Below, one piece after another: positions 16,710-25,132 of a stretch of 64,000 nucleotides of DNA (position 1 is its first letter; each line of letters starts with the position of its first letter). The DNA lies in NCBI GenBank assembly GCA_017527075.1, contig JAFXQM010000002.1, positions 248,001 to 312,000 of the forward strand, given 5' to 3'. The notes beneath the pieces were generated by a model, which did no database searches, had not been told where the DNA came from, and was given only the letters and a program-made list of their open reading frames with translations. Source of the DNA: Selenomonadaceae bacterium (GTDB lineage Bacteria > Bacillota > Negativicutes > Selenomonadales > Selenomonadaceae). The position numbers and the translations under genes are program-made.

Positions 16710-18566
16710 ATCAGTCCGCGCGGCTTTCATCGCCAATTTGTTCTCGTACATCTCGGCGTCCGCGCGCTTGAAAACTTCGTCCGCCGTTTTGTCGACGCCC
16801 GCCCGATAAGTCGCCAGCCCCACCGCCGCCGAAACTTTTTCCCACGGCTCCGACGACGTGTTGGAATTTTTCCTCTCCATCTCCGCTTTGAATTGCGTCA
16901 CGAAATATTTGCTCAGCGAAACTTTCTCGTCCTCCAGAATCACGACGAACTCGTCGCCGCCAATCCGATAGACATGCTCCGCGCCGAACACCGAACAAAT
17001 CAATCGGCTCGCGTTGAGCAGATAAATATTTCCGCGCTCGTGCCCGTAAGTGTCGTTGATTTTTTTCAGGAAGTTCACGTCGACCATCGCGATACAAAAT
17101 TCCGCCGCGCCCGCAGATATTTTTTCGTCCAGCTGCGCCGTCGCCTCGTCGTAGGCGGCTTTATTTTTTATGCCCGTCAGCGAATCTTTGTGCGCCAACT
17201 CGTCCATCTCCGCGACTTGTCTTTTCGCCCGCCGCAGCTTTTCGAAAGACTCCACAACTTTTTGCGTCGTCTTGAGCAGCGCGTGATACAAATTTTCTAT
17301 CTCGTCGCCCGTGTGAATCTCCAGCCGCCGCAGTTGCTCCAAATTATTTTTGCAGAGCCGATTGTTCTCGTAAGAAAAATTTCGCGCGCAATAATCCATG
17401 GTGTTGACGGGCAGGACGATATTGTTTTCGATTAAGCGCAGGCCGACGACGAACACGAACACGAAGCAGCCCGAAAACAGCGCGAGCACTTTGGCGGTGA
17501 ACGTTCTGCCGTAATCGGAAATCAAATCCAGCGACAACTCAACCGCGACATAACATTGCGCCGCGCCCGCCGAATCGTAAACGGGTTTGTAAATCGTCAG
17601 GCTGTCGTCGTTGTCAATCGGCGGAATCGGTTTGCCCGCGCGCAGGTCGTCGAGGTAAGGCAAAATATTTTCTTCGGGCGGCGAATTCATGTCGGCGTTG
17701 AAGACCACGCGCGCGCCCTCCGCCGAAAATTTTTCGACGCGCAAACTTTTTACGTCGGGGTTGCTGTGCTTTATGCTCAGAAGATTTTCTTTGGAGGCGT
17801 CGAGGTTCGCGGGGTCGATTTGGTCGGCGGCAATCGTCGCGAGCCCGTCCCCGATTTTTATTTGAACGGCGACGGCTGCCTGCTCAAAAATCCTGTAACT
17901 GATTGAAGCAATCGCCGTGGCGATGAACAGCGAGCTCAACATCAGAATCAAAAGGATTTTCGTCCTCAGCGAAGTCAGCGGGCATTTGCGTTTGTAAACG
18001 GCTTTGCGCATTTCGCGGGTCAGCGGTGCCTGCTTGTGTCCGAGTTCGCTGAAGATATTTTTCACGGACGGCGGAATAAATTTCAGCAGCACGAACGCCG
18101 CCAAGACCGTCAGACCTTTGTCCGCAAACTCCAGCAAAAAATTTTTCGCGAAGTGCGTTTGAATTTCGCTGAGGGCTTGGACGACGCCCGTGCAAAATAA
18201 AAATTTCCCGATGAACTCGCTCAAGACCGTCGCGACCAGAGCCAGCGCGGGGATTGCCGTCAGCGTCTTGAGAAAATTTTTGAAGACTTTGCGCCGCGCC
18301 AGGAACGTCGTGTAAATCGCCACGAAGATGCTCACCGAGCAATAATACATTTCCGCTTCGTCAACGAACGACGCCAGAAGGTGCGTTAAGAATCCCACGA
18401 CGATTGCCGGCACGTATCCGCTCATCATCGCGATTGAAATTGTGCCGACCGTGTCCAAGTACAGCGGCAAATCGAAACTGCGCGTGACGAACGCTCCGAG
18501 CAAGTTCAGCGCGATTGCCGCCACGAAAATTAAAATCGGCGACGGCGAATTATTTTTTTCCTGCAT
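16707..18566 (-). CDS. membrane-bound diguanylate cyclase (GGDEF protein)
   Basis: 619 residues. The N-terminus has about five or six membrane helices resembling an ECF-type substrate-binding component (LNLLGAFVTRSFDLPLYLDT then GTISIAMMSGYVPAIVVG). A long extracytoplasmic sensor region lies between helices near residues 210 and 360, then a linker helix, then a GGDEF domain with HKDSLTGIKNKAAYDEA and the intact active site RIGGDEFVVILED. No RxxD inhibitory site is visible just before GGDEF, so product inhibition may be lacking. It makes cyclic di-GMP from GTP. Start ATG 18566 after AAGGGG. No phosphodiesterase gene is in the window. Confidence 0.92.
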   Translation of the reverse strand: MQEKNNSPSPILIFVAAIALNLLGAFVTRSFDLPLYLDTVGTISIAMMSGYVPAIVVGFLTHLLASFVDEAEMYYCSVSIFVAIYTTFLARRKVFKNFLKTLTAIPALALVATVLSEFIGKFLFCTGVVQALSEIQTHFAKNFLLEFADKGLTVLAAFVLLKFIPPSVKNIFSELGHKQAPLTREMRKAVYKRKCPLTSLRTKILLILMLSSLFIATAIASISYRIFEQAAVAVQIKIGDGLATIAADQIDPANLDASKENLLSIKHSNPDVKSLRVEKFSAEGARVVFNADMNSPPEENILPYLDDLRAGKPIPPIDNDDSLTIYKPVYDSAGAAQCYVAVELSLDLISDYGRTFTAKVLALFSGCFVFVFVVGLRLIENNIVLPVNTMDYCARNFSYENNRLCKNNLEQLRRLEIHTGDEIENLYHALLKTTQKVVESFEKLRRAKRQVAEMDELAHKDSLTGIKNKAAYDEATAQLDEKISAGAAEFCIAMVDVNFLKKINDTYGHERGNIYLLNASRLICSVFGAEHVYRIGGDEFVVILEDEKVSLSKYFVTQFKAEMERKNSNTSSEPWEKVSAAVGLATYRAGVDKTADEVFKRADAEMYENKLAMKAARTD

Positions 18567-18680
18567 AAATTTTCCCCTTGAGTTTTTCGGCGATTATATC
18601 ACAGCAAAAAAAAATTTGCCGCCCGAAAAAATTTTCGTCGACGCAAAAAAAATTGCCGCCCGAATCAGCGGCAAACGGAT

Positions 18681-20513
18681 TTAAAATTGAAACGCCGAAC
18701 CAAATTTTTTCTGCGCGGCCGAACGACAACACTCACTCCAAACTGTGCGATAAATTTTTTCCAACGCGCGGAGATATTTTTGTCCGTCCATGAGCGCGGA
18801 AATTTTTACGTGCTCGCGGAGCCCGACGTGATACGCGGCGATTAATTCTTTGCGGCGGCTGAGTTGAATCGCCTTCTTGACGTAATCCATGGGGCTGGCG
18901 GCAATCAGTTCCTTGACGTCGGCGGCGGTGAGAATCGACGCGCCGAGCCGTGCGCCGTGAGTTTTGCCGCGGAAGGTGATGACCGGCACGCCCATGTAAA
19001 GAGCCTCGCAGGTCGTGGTGCCGCCGGTGTACGGGAAAGTGTCCAGCGCGATGTCGATGTCGCGATACTGTTCGAGGTAATCGGGGCTGTAAGGACGAAA
19101 CTCCACGCGTTCGGGTGGGAAACTCATCTTGCGCAATTTATTTCGGACGAGCAACTTGCCGTCGTCGAGGCTGAAAATTTTTCCTTTAAGAATCAGTCGA
19201 GAGCGGGGCACGCCGTCGAGAATCGCGCGCCACATGTAAAGCACGTCGTCGCTGACCTTTGCAAAGTTGTTGAAGCTGCCGAAAGTCACGAAGCCGTTGC
19301 CGAGGACGGGAGCGCGGAGCTCTTGGGCGGGCATGTCGCGAATCAGCCCGGGCGAGTAACAGAAGCAGCACGTGTCGAGCCGCAAAATTTTTTCGGTGAA
19401 CGTGTCGAGAGAATTTCTTTCGGGCGAGCAAATTTTGTCGGAGAGAAAATAATCGACGGCAGCGAGCCCCGTCGACGCCGTGTAACCGAGCGCGCAAATT
19501 TGAACGGGCGCGGGTTTGTGCGCGAGAATCGGCAGGCAGCTGTCCTGCGAGTGCCCGGACAAGTCAACCAAAATATCCACGCCGTCCTCGTCGATGAGCC
19601 GCGCCGCCTCCAACGGTTCCTTGCCGATTAAATCGCGCCAACCGACGCCGAACGCCTTGAGCTTTTCCGTGACGAAATCTTTTTTGCCCGTCGAGTAACA
19701 CGTAACAGAAAAATTTTCCGCGTCGAAGTCTCTGAGCAGCGGTGTGAAAAAATTTGCCAGCGCGTGTTCGCGGAAGTCGGGCGAGATGTAACCGACGTGA
19801 AGTTTTTTTTCCGCGTCGAAATTTTTCCCGATGTGCGCGAAGGGCACGACTCGCGCGAAGAACGAATTGTAATTGCGGGCAAGTTCCTTGGCTTGAGCGG
19901 GAGGCATGTCGCGATAATTTTTCAGGAACAAATGCTTGGAATATAATTCGGCGGCTTGGTCGGGGTTGTCGGTCAGCGTGCCCGCCTCCAAAAGACACGC
20001 CGCCGCCCGCGCAGGCTCGCCCGCCAAGTAAAGTCCGTTCGAGTGCCAGCACAGAGCTTTGAACAGAATCGATTGCGCGAGGAAAAATTTTTTCTCCAAG
20101 AGCTTGCGTTCGTTTTCGTCGGCTGAAGTTTTTTCGCGACGCTTGAACGAAAATTTTCTGTCGAATTCGTTCAGCTGCCCGTGCAAAGTTTTCATCTCGG
20201 CGCGCGCGTCGATTATCAGCTCGTCGAAAATTTTCAGCTGCTCGCGGAGCTTTAATTTTTTTACGGCGACGCCGCCGGCCACCAATCGTCCGCGCAAATG
20301 ATTCGGCTCGATGGACAGCGCGTATTCCGCCAGCGACTCCGCCTCGTCCGTCTTGCCCAAGTACAGCGACGACTCCGCCATGATTGCCAAACCGTCCGCC
20401 GAATTTTTATCCACGTCGAAAATTTCGCGGGCGACGGCGCGCATGGATTTCGGGTCGCCGCTCGCCGAAAATTTTTCCGCCAGCGTCACCCAATCTAAAA
20501 TTTTCTCGTCCAT
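18681..20513 (-). CDS. SPINDLY-like O-linked GlcNAc transferase family protein (TPR + GT41)
   Basis: 610 residues from ATG 20513, preceded by GGGAGGAGTTTC. The N-terminal third is helical with TPR-like repeats (ADGLAIMAESSLYLGKTDEA then ESLAEYAL). The C-terminal two thirds match GT41 enzymes: HVGYISPDFREHALANFFTP, VDILVDLSGHSQDS, APVQICALGYTASTGLAAVD, VTFGSFNNFAKVSDDVL and DIALDTFPYTGGTTTCEAL. Such bacterial enzymes transfer sugars to protein serine/threonine, often flagellin, pilins or adhesins. It is divergent from a pseudopilin gene 158 bases away, a possible target (inference). Confidence 0.9.
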   Translation of the reverse strand: MDEKILDWVTLAEKFSASGDPKSMRAVAREIFDVDKNSADGLAIMAESSLYLGKTDEAESLAEYALSIEPNHLRGRLVAGGVAVKKLKLREQLKIFDELIIDARAEMKTLHGQLNEFDRKFSFKRREKTSADENERKLLEKKFFLAQSILFKALCWHSNGLYLAGEPARAAACLLEAGTLTDNPDQAAELYSKHLFLKNYRDMPPAQAKELARNYNSFFARVVPFAHIGKNFDAEKKLHVGYISPDFREHALANFFTPLLRDFDAENFSVTCYSTGKKDFVTEKLKAFGVGWRDLIGKEPLEAARLIDEDGVDILVDLSGHSQDSCLPILAHKPAPVQICALGYTASTGLAAVDYFLSDKICSPERNSLDTFTEKILRLDTCCFCYSPGLIRDMPAQELRAPVLGNGFVTFGSFNNFAKVSDDVLYMWRAILDGVPRSRLILKGKIFSLDDGKLLVRNKLRKMSFPPERVEFRPYSPDYLEQYRDIDIALDTFPYTGGTTTCEALYMGVPVITFRGKTHGARLGASILTAADVKELIAASPMDYVKKAIQLSRRKELIAAYHVGLREHVKISALMDGQKYLRALEKIYRTVWSECCRSAAQKKFGSAFQF

Positions 20514-20615
20514 GAAACTCCTCCCGCGAAAAATTTTTTTCATGATAAACCAAACGAGCCGACTTGACAACAGCGACCGCGAATCCTCCGCCGCGAAAAA
20601 ATTTTCCCGCGCCGC

Positions 20616-20644
20616 TTGCTTAACTTGAAAAATTATTTTACAAT
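20616..20644 (+). promoter_or_regulatory. promoter of the pseudopilin gene
   Basis: TTGCTT at 20616-20621, 17 bases, TACAAT at 20639-20644, followed by AAAAAGGAG before ATG 20672. Confidence 0.5.
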
Positions 20645-20671
20645 CTGCAAAAACAAAAAGGAGTTGTTCAC

Positions 20672-21076
20672 ATGAACCAAAGAGGCTTTGCAACGTTGGA
20701 AGTCATCTTGATGGTCATGGTCATCGGGATTCTCGCGTCGGTTGCCGTGCCGCGCTTCAATGAGGTCACGACCGCCGCCAACACCGCCAAAATTCAATCC
20801 GACCTCTCGACAATCGACACCGCCATTTCAATTTATTACATGGACAACGGAAGTTACCCGACGGCGATAAGTCAGCTGAAAGATTATCTGAAGGACGCCG
20901 CCAACATCAAGCCGCCGAAGGGTGAGGCTTACATAAGTGGCACTGCAACAAAAATTACGGCGACCGAGTACGCGATAACTGCGGAAGAAGGAAAAGAATC
21001 GCGCGCGACTTTGGACGGCAAGAAAGCCGGAGAATTTACAAAATCGCAGGCGTCTTCGGGGGCAGGATGGGATTAA
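20672..21076 (+). CDS. type IV pilin-like / pseudopilin protein (GspG-like)
   Basis: 134 residues. A short leader MNQRG is followed by FATLEVILMVMVIGILASVA, a class III prepilin peptidase site: glycine before the cut, glutamate at mature position 5, then a hydrophobic helix. The body has YYMDNGSYPTAISQLKDYL, resembling major pseudopilins. It has its own promoter and terminator, so it is a one-gene unit. It could be assembled by the machinery whose secretin gene is at the left edge (inference). Confidence 0.88.
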   Translation: MNQRGFATLEVILMVMVIGILASVAVPRFNEVTTAANTAKIQSDLSTIDTAISIYYMDNGSYPTAISQLKDYLKDAANIKPPKGEAYISGTATKITATEYAITAEEGKESRATLDGKKAGEFTKSQASSGAGWD

Positions 21077-21100
21077 CGTAAAAAATTTTCACGACAAAGA

Positions 21101-21132
21101 AAAACACCTCCCAAAATCGGAAGGTGTTTTTT
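21101..21132 (+). terminator. terminator of the pseudopilin gene
   Basis: AAACACCT and AGGTGTTTTTT stem arms around CCCAAAATCGGA; probably bidirectional. Confidence 0.8.
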
Positions 21133-21136
21133 GATT

Positions 21137-21160
21137 TCAAACTCCTAACTCCTAATTAAA
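21137..21160. repeat. short 7-bp tandem repeat (CTCCTAA units)
   Basis: AACTCCTAACTCCTAATT overlapping the last codons of the radical SAM gene. Confidence 0.6.
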
Positions 21161-22132
21161 ATTGCACCAGGGCTCGCCGCTCATGAAGTCGCCGTCGTTG
21201 TAACAGGCCGCCCGCGCCCGACAGCCGCCGCATTTATTTTTGTACTTGCACGCGCCGCAGTTGCCGCTGTAATTGAGTGTCCGCAGCGTCTGCAAAATTT
21301 TATTCGTCCGCCAGATTTCGTCGAAGGGAGTTTCGCGCACGTCGCCCAGCTCCATGTTCAGATAAGCGCACGGCTGAACTTTTCCGCGCGGGCTGATGAT
21401 GCAGTAGCTGAGCCCTGCCAGGCACCCGCGTTTGAATCGGAGCTTCATGCCGAGTTGGTCGGCGATTCTCAAAAACTGCGGCGCACACGTCGGCTTGAGC
21501 TCGATTGAAACTTCCCGCTGCTTGCGCATGATTCGCGTCAAAACTTTTTCGTAACCTTCCGCGCGCAAAGATTCCTCCTCAATCGTCGCCGCGCGCCCCG
21601 TCGGCACGAGGAAAAAAAAGTGATGAGCCTTTGCGCCGAGTTCGACCGCGAAGTCCGTCAACGCCTCCAGCTCGTGCTGATTCCAATCCATCACCGTCGT
21701 GTGAATTTGGAAGGGCAAACCCGCCGCCCGACAATTTTTCATGCCGTCGACTGCCCCCTGCCACGCGCCCGCGAACGAACGAAATTTATCGTGCTTGTCG
21801 GCGTCGAGTGAGTCCAGCGAAATGCCCATGCCCTTTGCGCCCGCCGCCTTCAGGTCGCGTGCCATTTGCGCGGTGATAAGCGTGCCGTTCGTGCCGAAGA
21901 CCGCGATTAACCTCAAGCGCGTGGCATGCTCCACCAGCTCCAAGATGTCGGGGCGCATGAGCGGTTCGCCGCCCGAAAAAATCATTATCTTGAAACCCGC
22001 GCGGGCGATTTGATTCAAAAGTTCCTTCGCCTCGGCCGTCGAAAGTTCCTCGTCAGCTTTGCAGCCGGCGTCGCGGTAACAGTGCGCGCAATACATGTTG
22101 CAAGCGTTCGTCGTGTTCCATGAGACAATCAA
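21152..22132 (-). CDS. radical SAM/SPASM protein (NirJ/AhbC-like)
   Basis: 326 residues, TTG start at 22132 with GGGAGG seven bases upstream. The radical SAM cluster motif is CNMYCAHC (CxxxCxxC) near residue 11, followed by IFSGGEPLMRPDILELV and GTNGTLIT. The C-terminus has a cysteine-rich SPASM-type region: CLAGLSYCIISPRGKVQPCA, then CGACKYKNKCGGCRARAAC and a final WC. This layout fits the haem d1/alternative haem and peptide-modifying subgroup (NirJ, AhbC, AhbD). No haem genes are adjacent, so a peptide-modification role is also possible. Confidence 0.87.
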   Translation of the reverse strand: MIVSWNTTNACNMYCAHCYRDAGCKADEELSTAEAKELLNQIARAGFKIMIFSGGEPLMRPDILELVEHATRLRLIAVFGTNGTLITAQMARDLKAAGAKGMGISLDSLDADKHDKFRSFAGAWQGAVDGMKNCRAAGLPFQIHTTVMDWNQHELEALTDFAVELGAKAHHFFFLVPTGRAATIEEESLRAEGYEKVLTRIMRKQREVSIELKPTCAPQFLRIADQLGMKLRFKRGCLAGLSYCIISPRGKVQPCAYLNMELGDVRETPFDEIWRTNKILQTLRTLNYSGNCGACKYKNKCGGCRARAACYNDGDFMSGEPWCNFN

Positions 22133-22145
22133 TTGAATTCCTCCC

Positions 22146-22316
22146 GTGCCGAAAATTTTTCCGTCAGCCGCTCGGATTTTTTTCGTGCCGAAAATTTTTC
22201 CGTCAGCCGCTCGGATTTTTTTCCCGCCGAAAATTTTTCAAGTCAGCCGCTCGGATTTTTTTCGTGCCGATAATTTTTCAAGTCAGCCGCTCGGATTTTT
22301 TTCCCGCCGAAAAATT
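22146..22316. repeat. 39/40-bp tandem repeat array, four units plus a partial
   Basis: Units GCCGAAAATTTTTCCGTCAG followed by CCGCTCGGATTTTTTTCGT (39 bases), later 40 bases with TTCAAGTCAG. Alternate units end CGT or CCC, suggesting duplication of a two-unit block. It sits between the radical SAM gene and hisK and ends at the hisK stop codon. Same family as 13690-13853. Confidence 0.88.
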
Positions 22317-22317
22317 T

Positions 22318-23166
22318 TTAAGTAAGCTCGACAAATTCGCGTTCCCTTTTGTCGAAGCGCAGAATTTTTTTGTAACCGAAGCCGCGAACGTACTCGACGG
22401 CCTCCTCATAAAATTTTCCGCAGTCTTCAGGTTGATGAGCGTCGGAATTAATCGTGACGGGCAAGCCGTAAGCCGCGGCAACTTTCATGAAGTCGGCGTA
22501 AGGAGAAATTTCTTTGACTGGGTAACGGTAAAGCGTGCCGGTGTTCACGTCGATTGCCATCTGAGATTTTTTCAGGGCGGCGGCGACTCGTTCAAGGTAA
22601 GGCGTCGCGTCGAAGGCGGGAAAAAATTTGAACAGCCGAATGTTAAACGGATGACCGAGAATGTCATAATTGCCGCTCGCCGCGAGAAGCTCAACCTGTG
22701 CGGCGTATTCGTCGTAAATTTTTTCCAAGTCGCGGCGAGGCCACTCGTCGATGAGTTTGGAGGCGTCGTAACCCCAGCCCCAAAGAAAATGCACGGAGCC
22801 GATTCGATAATCGAAGTCCCACGCGTCCAAAATTTTTTTCACGGCGGCTTGGTCGCGGAAGTTGCAAACCTCGATTCCGATTTTGACCGCGTGATTTTTT
22901 TTGAGCCGCGCCACGAACTCGAAATAATCTTTGAGCGTGTGCTTAAACTTGTTCGTCTTGAGCCAGCCCCTTTGAAACTTTCCGACGGGCGACGAATCCA
23001 AAATCAAATCGTCGTAATAAAGTTGCTCGAATTCGGGGAAGGTGTGCGTGTGCTCGCTTATGCCAATCTCGTCCAGCCCGTGAGACTTCGCCGCGATGAA
23101 AAATCCTTCCGCCCAAGTTTCGTCGTACTCGCCGTATTCGAAATGCATGTGATAATCGAATCTCAT
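22318..23166 (-). CDS. hisK: histidinol-phosphatase, PHP family
   Basis: 282 residues from ATG 23166, after GGAGGTTATCA. PHP-domain metal motifs: DYHMHFEYGEYDE at the start, EIGISEHTH, IGIEVCNF, DILGHPFNIRLF and a late TINSDAHQPED. These are the histidine and acidic ligands of HisK-type phosphatases, which dephosphorylate histidinol phosphate. The hisB gene lies 34 bases upstream on the same strand, supporting histidine synthesis. Stop codon lies at the edge of the repeat array. Confidence 0.9.
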   Translation of the reverse strand: MRFDYHMHFEYGEYDETWAEGFFIAAKSHGLDEIGISEHTHTFPEFEQLYYDDLILDSSPVGKFQRGWLKTNKFKHTLKDYFEFVARLKKNHAVKIGIEVCNFRDQAAVKKILDAWDFDYRIGSVHFLWGWGYDASKLIDEWPRRDLEKIYDEYAAQVELLAASGNYDILGHPFNIRLFKFFPAFDATPYLERVAAALKKSQMAIDVNTGTLYRYPVKEISPYADFMKVAAAYGLPVTINSDAHQPEDCGKFYEEAVEYVRGFGYKKILRFDKREREFVELT

Positions 23167-23200
23167 TGATAACCTCCGCTGTAATTTGAAAACACTTTGC

Positions 23201-23785
23201 TTACAAAATTCCTTTGGTGGAAGGGACGCCGTGAATTTTTTCATCGACGGTGACCGCCGCCCGCAGCGCGTGCCCCAACGCTTTGAAAATCGCTTCGACT
23301 TTGTGGTGAGAATTTTTTCCGTAAAAAATTTTGACGTGCAGAGTTATTCCCGCGTTGAAGGCGAACGCCCGCAAAAATTCTTCGACGAGCTGTGTATCAA
23401 AGTTTCCAATCATCGGGGCGAACTCACCGACTTCGCACACGAGGAACGGGCGCCCGCTGATGTCCAAGCTCACCAAGGCGAGCGTTTCGTCCATCGGCAG
23501 GAAAAAAGTTCCGTAACGAGTGATGCCGCGCTTGTCGCCCAGTGCCTCCTTCAACGCCGTGCCCAACGTTATTCCGATATCCTCCACGCTGTGGTGTCCG
23601 TCGACTTCCAAATCACCCGCGCAGAAAATTTTCAAATCGAACTGACCGTGCGCCGCGAACAAGTTCAGCATGTGATTAAAAAAGCCGACGCCCGAATCAA
23701 TTTCCGTGACGCCCGCGCCGTCCAAGTTCAGCTCCACCTCGACGCGCGTTTCTTTCGTCGCCCGATTGATTTTCCCGATTCTCAT
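23201..23785 (-). CDS. hisB: imidazoleglycerol-phosphate dehydratase
   Basis: 194 residues, standard for a monofunctional HisB. Clear signatures: TKETRVEVELNLDG near the start, SGVGFFNHMLNLFAAHGQFD, DGHHSVEDIGITLG and YGKNSHHKVEAIFKALGHAL, containing the histidines and glutamates that bind manganese. It converts imidazole-glycerol phosphate to imidazole-acetol phosphate. Co-directional with hisK; the rest of the his operon is not in the window. Confidence 0.96.
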   Translation of the reverse strand: MRIGKINRATKETRVEVELNLDGAGVTEIDSGVGFFNHMLNLFAAHGQFDLKIFCAGDLEVDGHHSVEDIGITLGTALKEALGDKRGITRYGTFFLPMDETLALVSLDISGRPFLVCEVGEFAPMIGNFDTQLVEEFLRAFAFNAGITLHVKIFYGKNSHHKVEAIFKALGHALRAAVTVDEKIHGVPSTKGIL

Positions 23786-23847
23786 CTCGCATTCCTCCTC
23801 GCCGATATTTTATCACGCCCGCAATGAACTGCAAAAAATTTTTTACC

Positions 23848-23883
23848 AAAAGCTTGACGATAGAAGCTTTTAAGGAAGATAAT
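23848..23883 (+). promoter_or_regulatory. promoter with flanking palindrome upstream of RTX gene 1
   Basis: TTGACG at 23854-23859 and GATAAT at 23878-23883, spacing 18. A perfect 8-bp inverted repeat, AAAAGCTT (23848-23855) and AAGCTTTT (23864-23871), brackets the -35 box and may bind a regulator. Confidence 0.5.
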
Positions 23884-23918
23884 AAACGGGCAAATGTTTT
23901 TCTTTTTAAGTTAAGGAA

Positions 23919-25112
23919 ATGAGTTTTATGGCTGCAATAACCAACAGCAAAGGCAGCGCGGTCGTTAAGGGTACCTCCGCGGCGGACAACATTTACAACA
24001 CCGGTTACCATGTCCGAATCAGCGCGGGCAAGGGCAATGACTCCATTAACAACGGTCAACGCGGCTCCAACCTTGGCGGCGCGTTCGCCTCAATCAACGC
24101 GGGCTTGGGCAACGATTACGTCTTCAACAGGAGCAGGAACGTAACCATCTTTGGCGGCGCGGGCAGAGACGATATCGACAATCTCGGCAAGAACGCGAGA
24201 ATTTTTGGCGACGCAGACGGCGATTACATCACCAACAGCGGCTTGAACTCTTTCATAGACGGCGGTGCAGGCAATGACACCGTTTACAACGACGGCTCGA
24301 ACGTTTCAATCGCGGCGGGCGACGGCAACGACCTCATCCGCGGATTCGATTCACTTTCCACGCTGCAAATCATCGAAGAGAACGGCACCTACTCCACGCA
24401 AAAGAGCGGCGACGATTTAATCGTCACTGTCGGCAAGGGCAAGATAACTTTGAAAGGCGCGGCGTCTCTTCCGAGCGTAAATATCGAAGCTCTGTCTTCA
24501 ACCTTGAGGCTGACGGATTCGTCTTCTTCACCCGTGACACTCGAATCGTCCGTCAAAAAAGCGTATGCCTCTTCTTCTCTGACGACCGCAGTGAATATCA
24601 CCGGCAACGACCTGGACAACACAATCTTTAGCGGCGCAGGCAATGACACTCTTCGCGGCTCCGACGGCAACGATTACATCTTCGGCGGCAGTGGCAACGA
24701 TTATCTTTATGGCGGCAACGGCAAAGATACTCTCGACGGCGGGGCAGGCAAAGATAAACTTTTCGGCGGCTCAGGTGACGATTACTTGAGTGGCGTCTCA
24801 GGCAAAGACACGCTCAGCGGCGGCTCAGGAAACGATTCGCTCAACGGCGGCGCAGGCAACGATACATTTGTCTATCAGCCCGGCAACGACGGCACCGACA
24901 CCATCATGGACTATCGAAGCGGCGACCTGCTGAAAATTTTTAGGACGGACGGCTCGGAAGGCGGCTCGTTCACGTCAGCGACTTTCAGCAACAACAAACT
25001 CACGCTGGAGATTTCGGGCGGCGGCTCTGTCGTCTTCAACAACGTGAGCGCAAGTGACACCTTCAACATCAACTGCAAAAGTTACAAAGTCAGCGGCAGC
25101 ACCCTCAAATAA
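23919..25112 (+). CDS. RTX-type calcium-binding repeat protein
   Basis: 397 residues. Two blocks of glycine-aspartate nonapeptides: residues ~40-140 are degenerate ([24 protein letters not shown]) and residues ~230-320 are canonical ([36 protein letters not shown]). These fold as calcium-filled parallel beta-rolls. The C-terminus reads [20 protein letters not shown] and ends SGSTLK, nearly the same as the end of the large RTX protein at 40130, so both probably share a type I secretion signal. No classical signal peptide. A type I ABC exporter is not in the window. The ATG 23928 (MAAITNSK) is an alternative start. Confidence 0.87.
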   Translation: MSFMAAITNSKGSAVVKGTSAADNIYNTGYHVRISAGKGNDSINNGQRGSNLGGAFASINAGLGNDYVFNRSRNVTIFGGAGRDDIDNLGKNARIFGDADGDYITNSGLNSFIDGGAGNDTVYNDGSNVSIAAGDGNDLIRGFDSLSTLQIIEENGTYSTQKSGDDLIVTVGKGKITLKGAASLPSVNIEALSSTLRLTDSSSSPVTLESSVKKAYASSSLTTAVNITGNDLDNTIFSGAGNDTLRGSDGNDYIFGGSGNDYLYGGNGKDTLDGGAGKDKLFGGSGDDYLSGVSGKDTLSGGSGNDSLNGGAGNDTFVYQPGNDGTDTIMDYRSGDLLKIFRTDGSEGGSFTSATFSNNKLTLEISGGGSVVFNNVSASDTFNINCKSYKVSGSTLK

Positions 25113-25132
25113 AAATCAGCGCGGACAAAAAT

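Noticed and set aside
22146..22316. Possible CRISPR array
   Set aside because: Units are directly joined with no unique spacers, and no cas genes are nearby.
22120..23169. 349-residue plus-strand frame starting in the repeat array
   Set aside because: Runs through tandem repeats and then antisense to hisK; not a gene.
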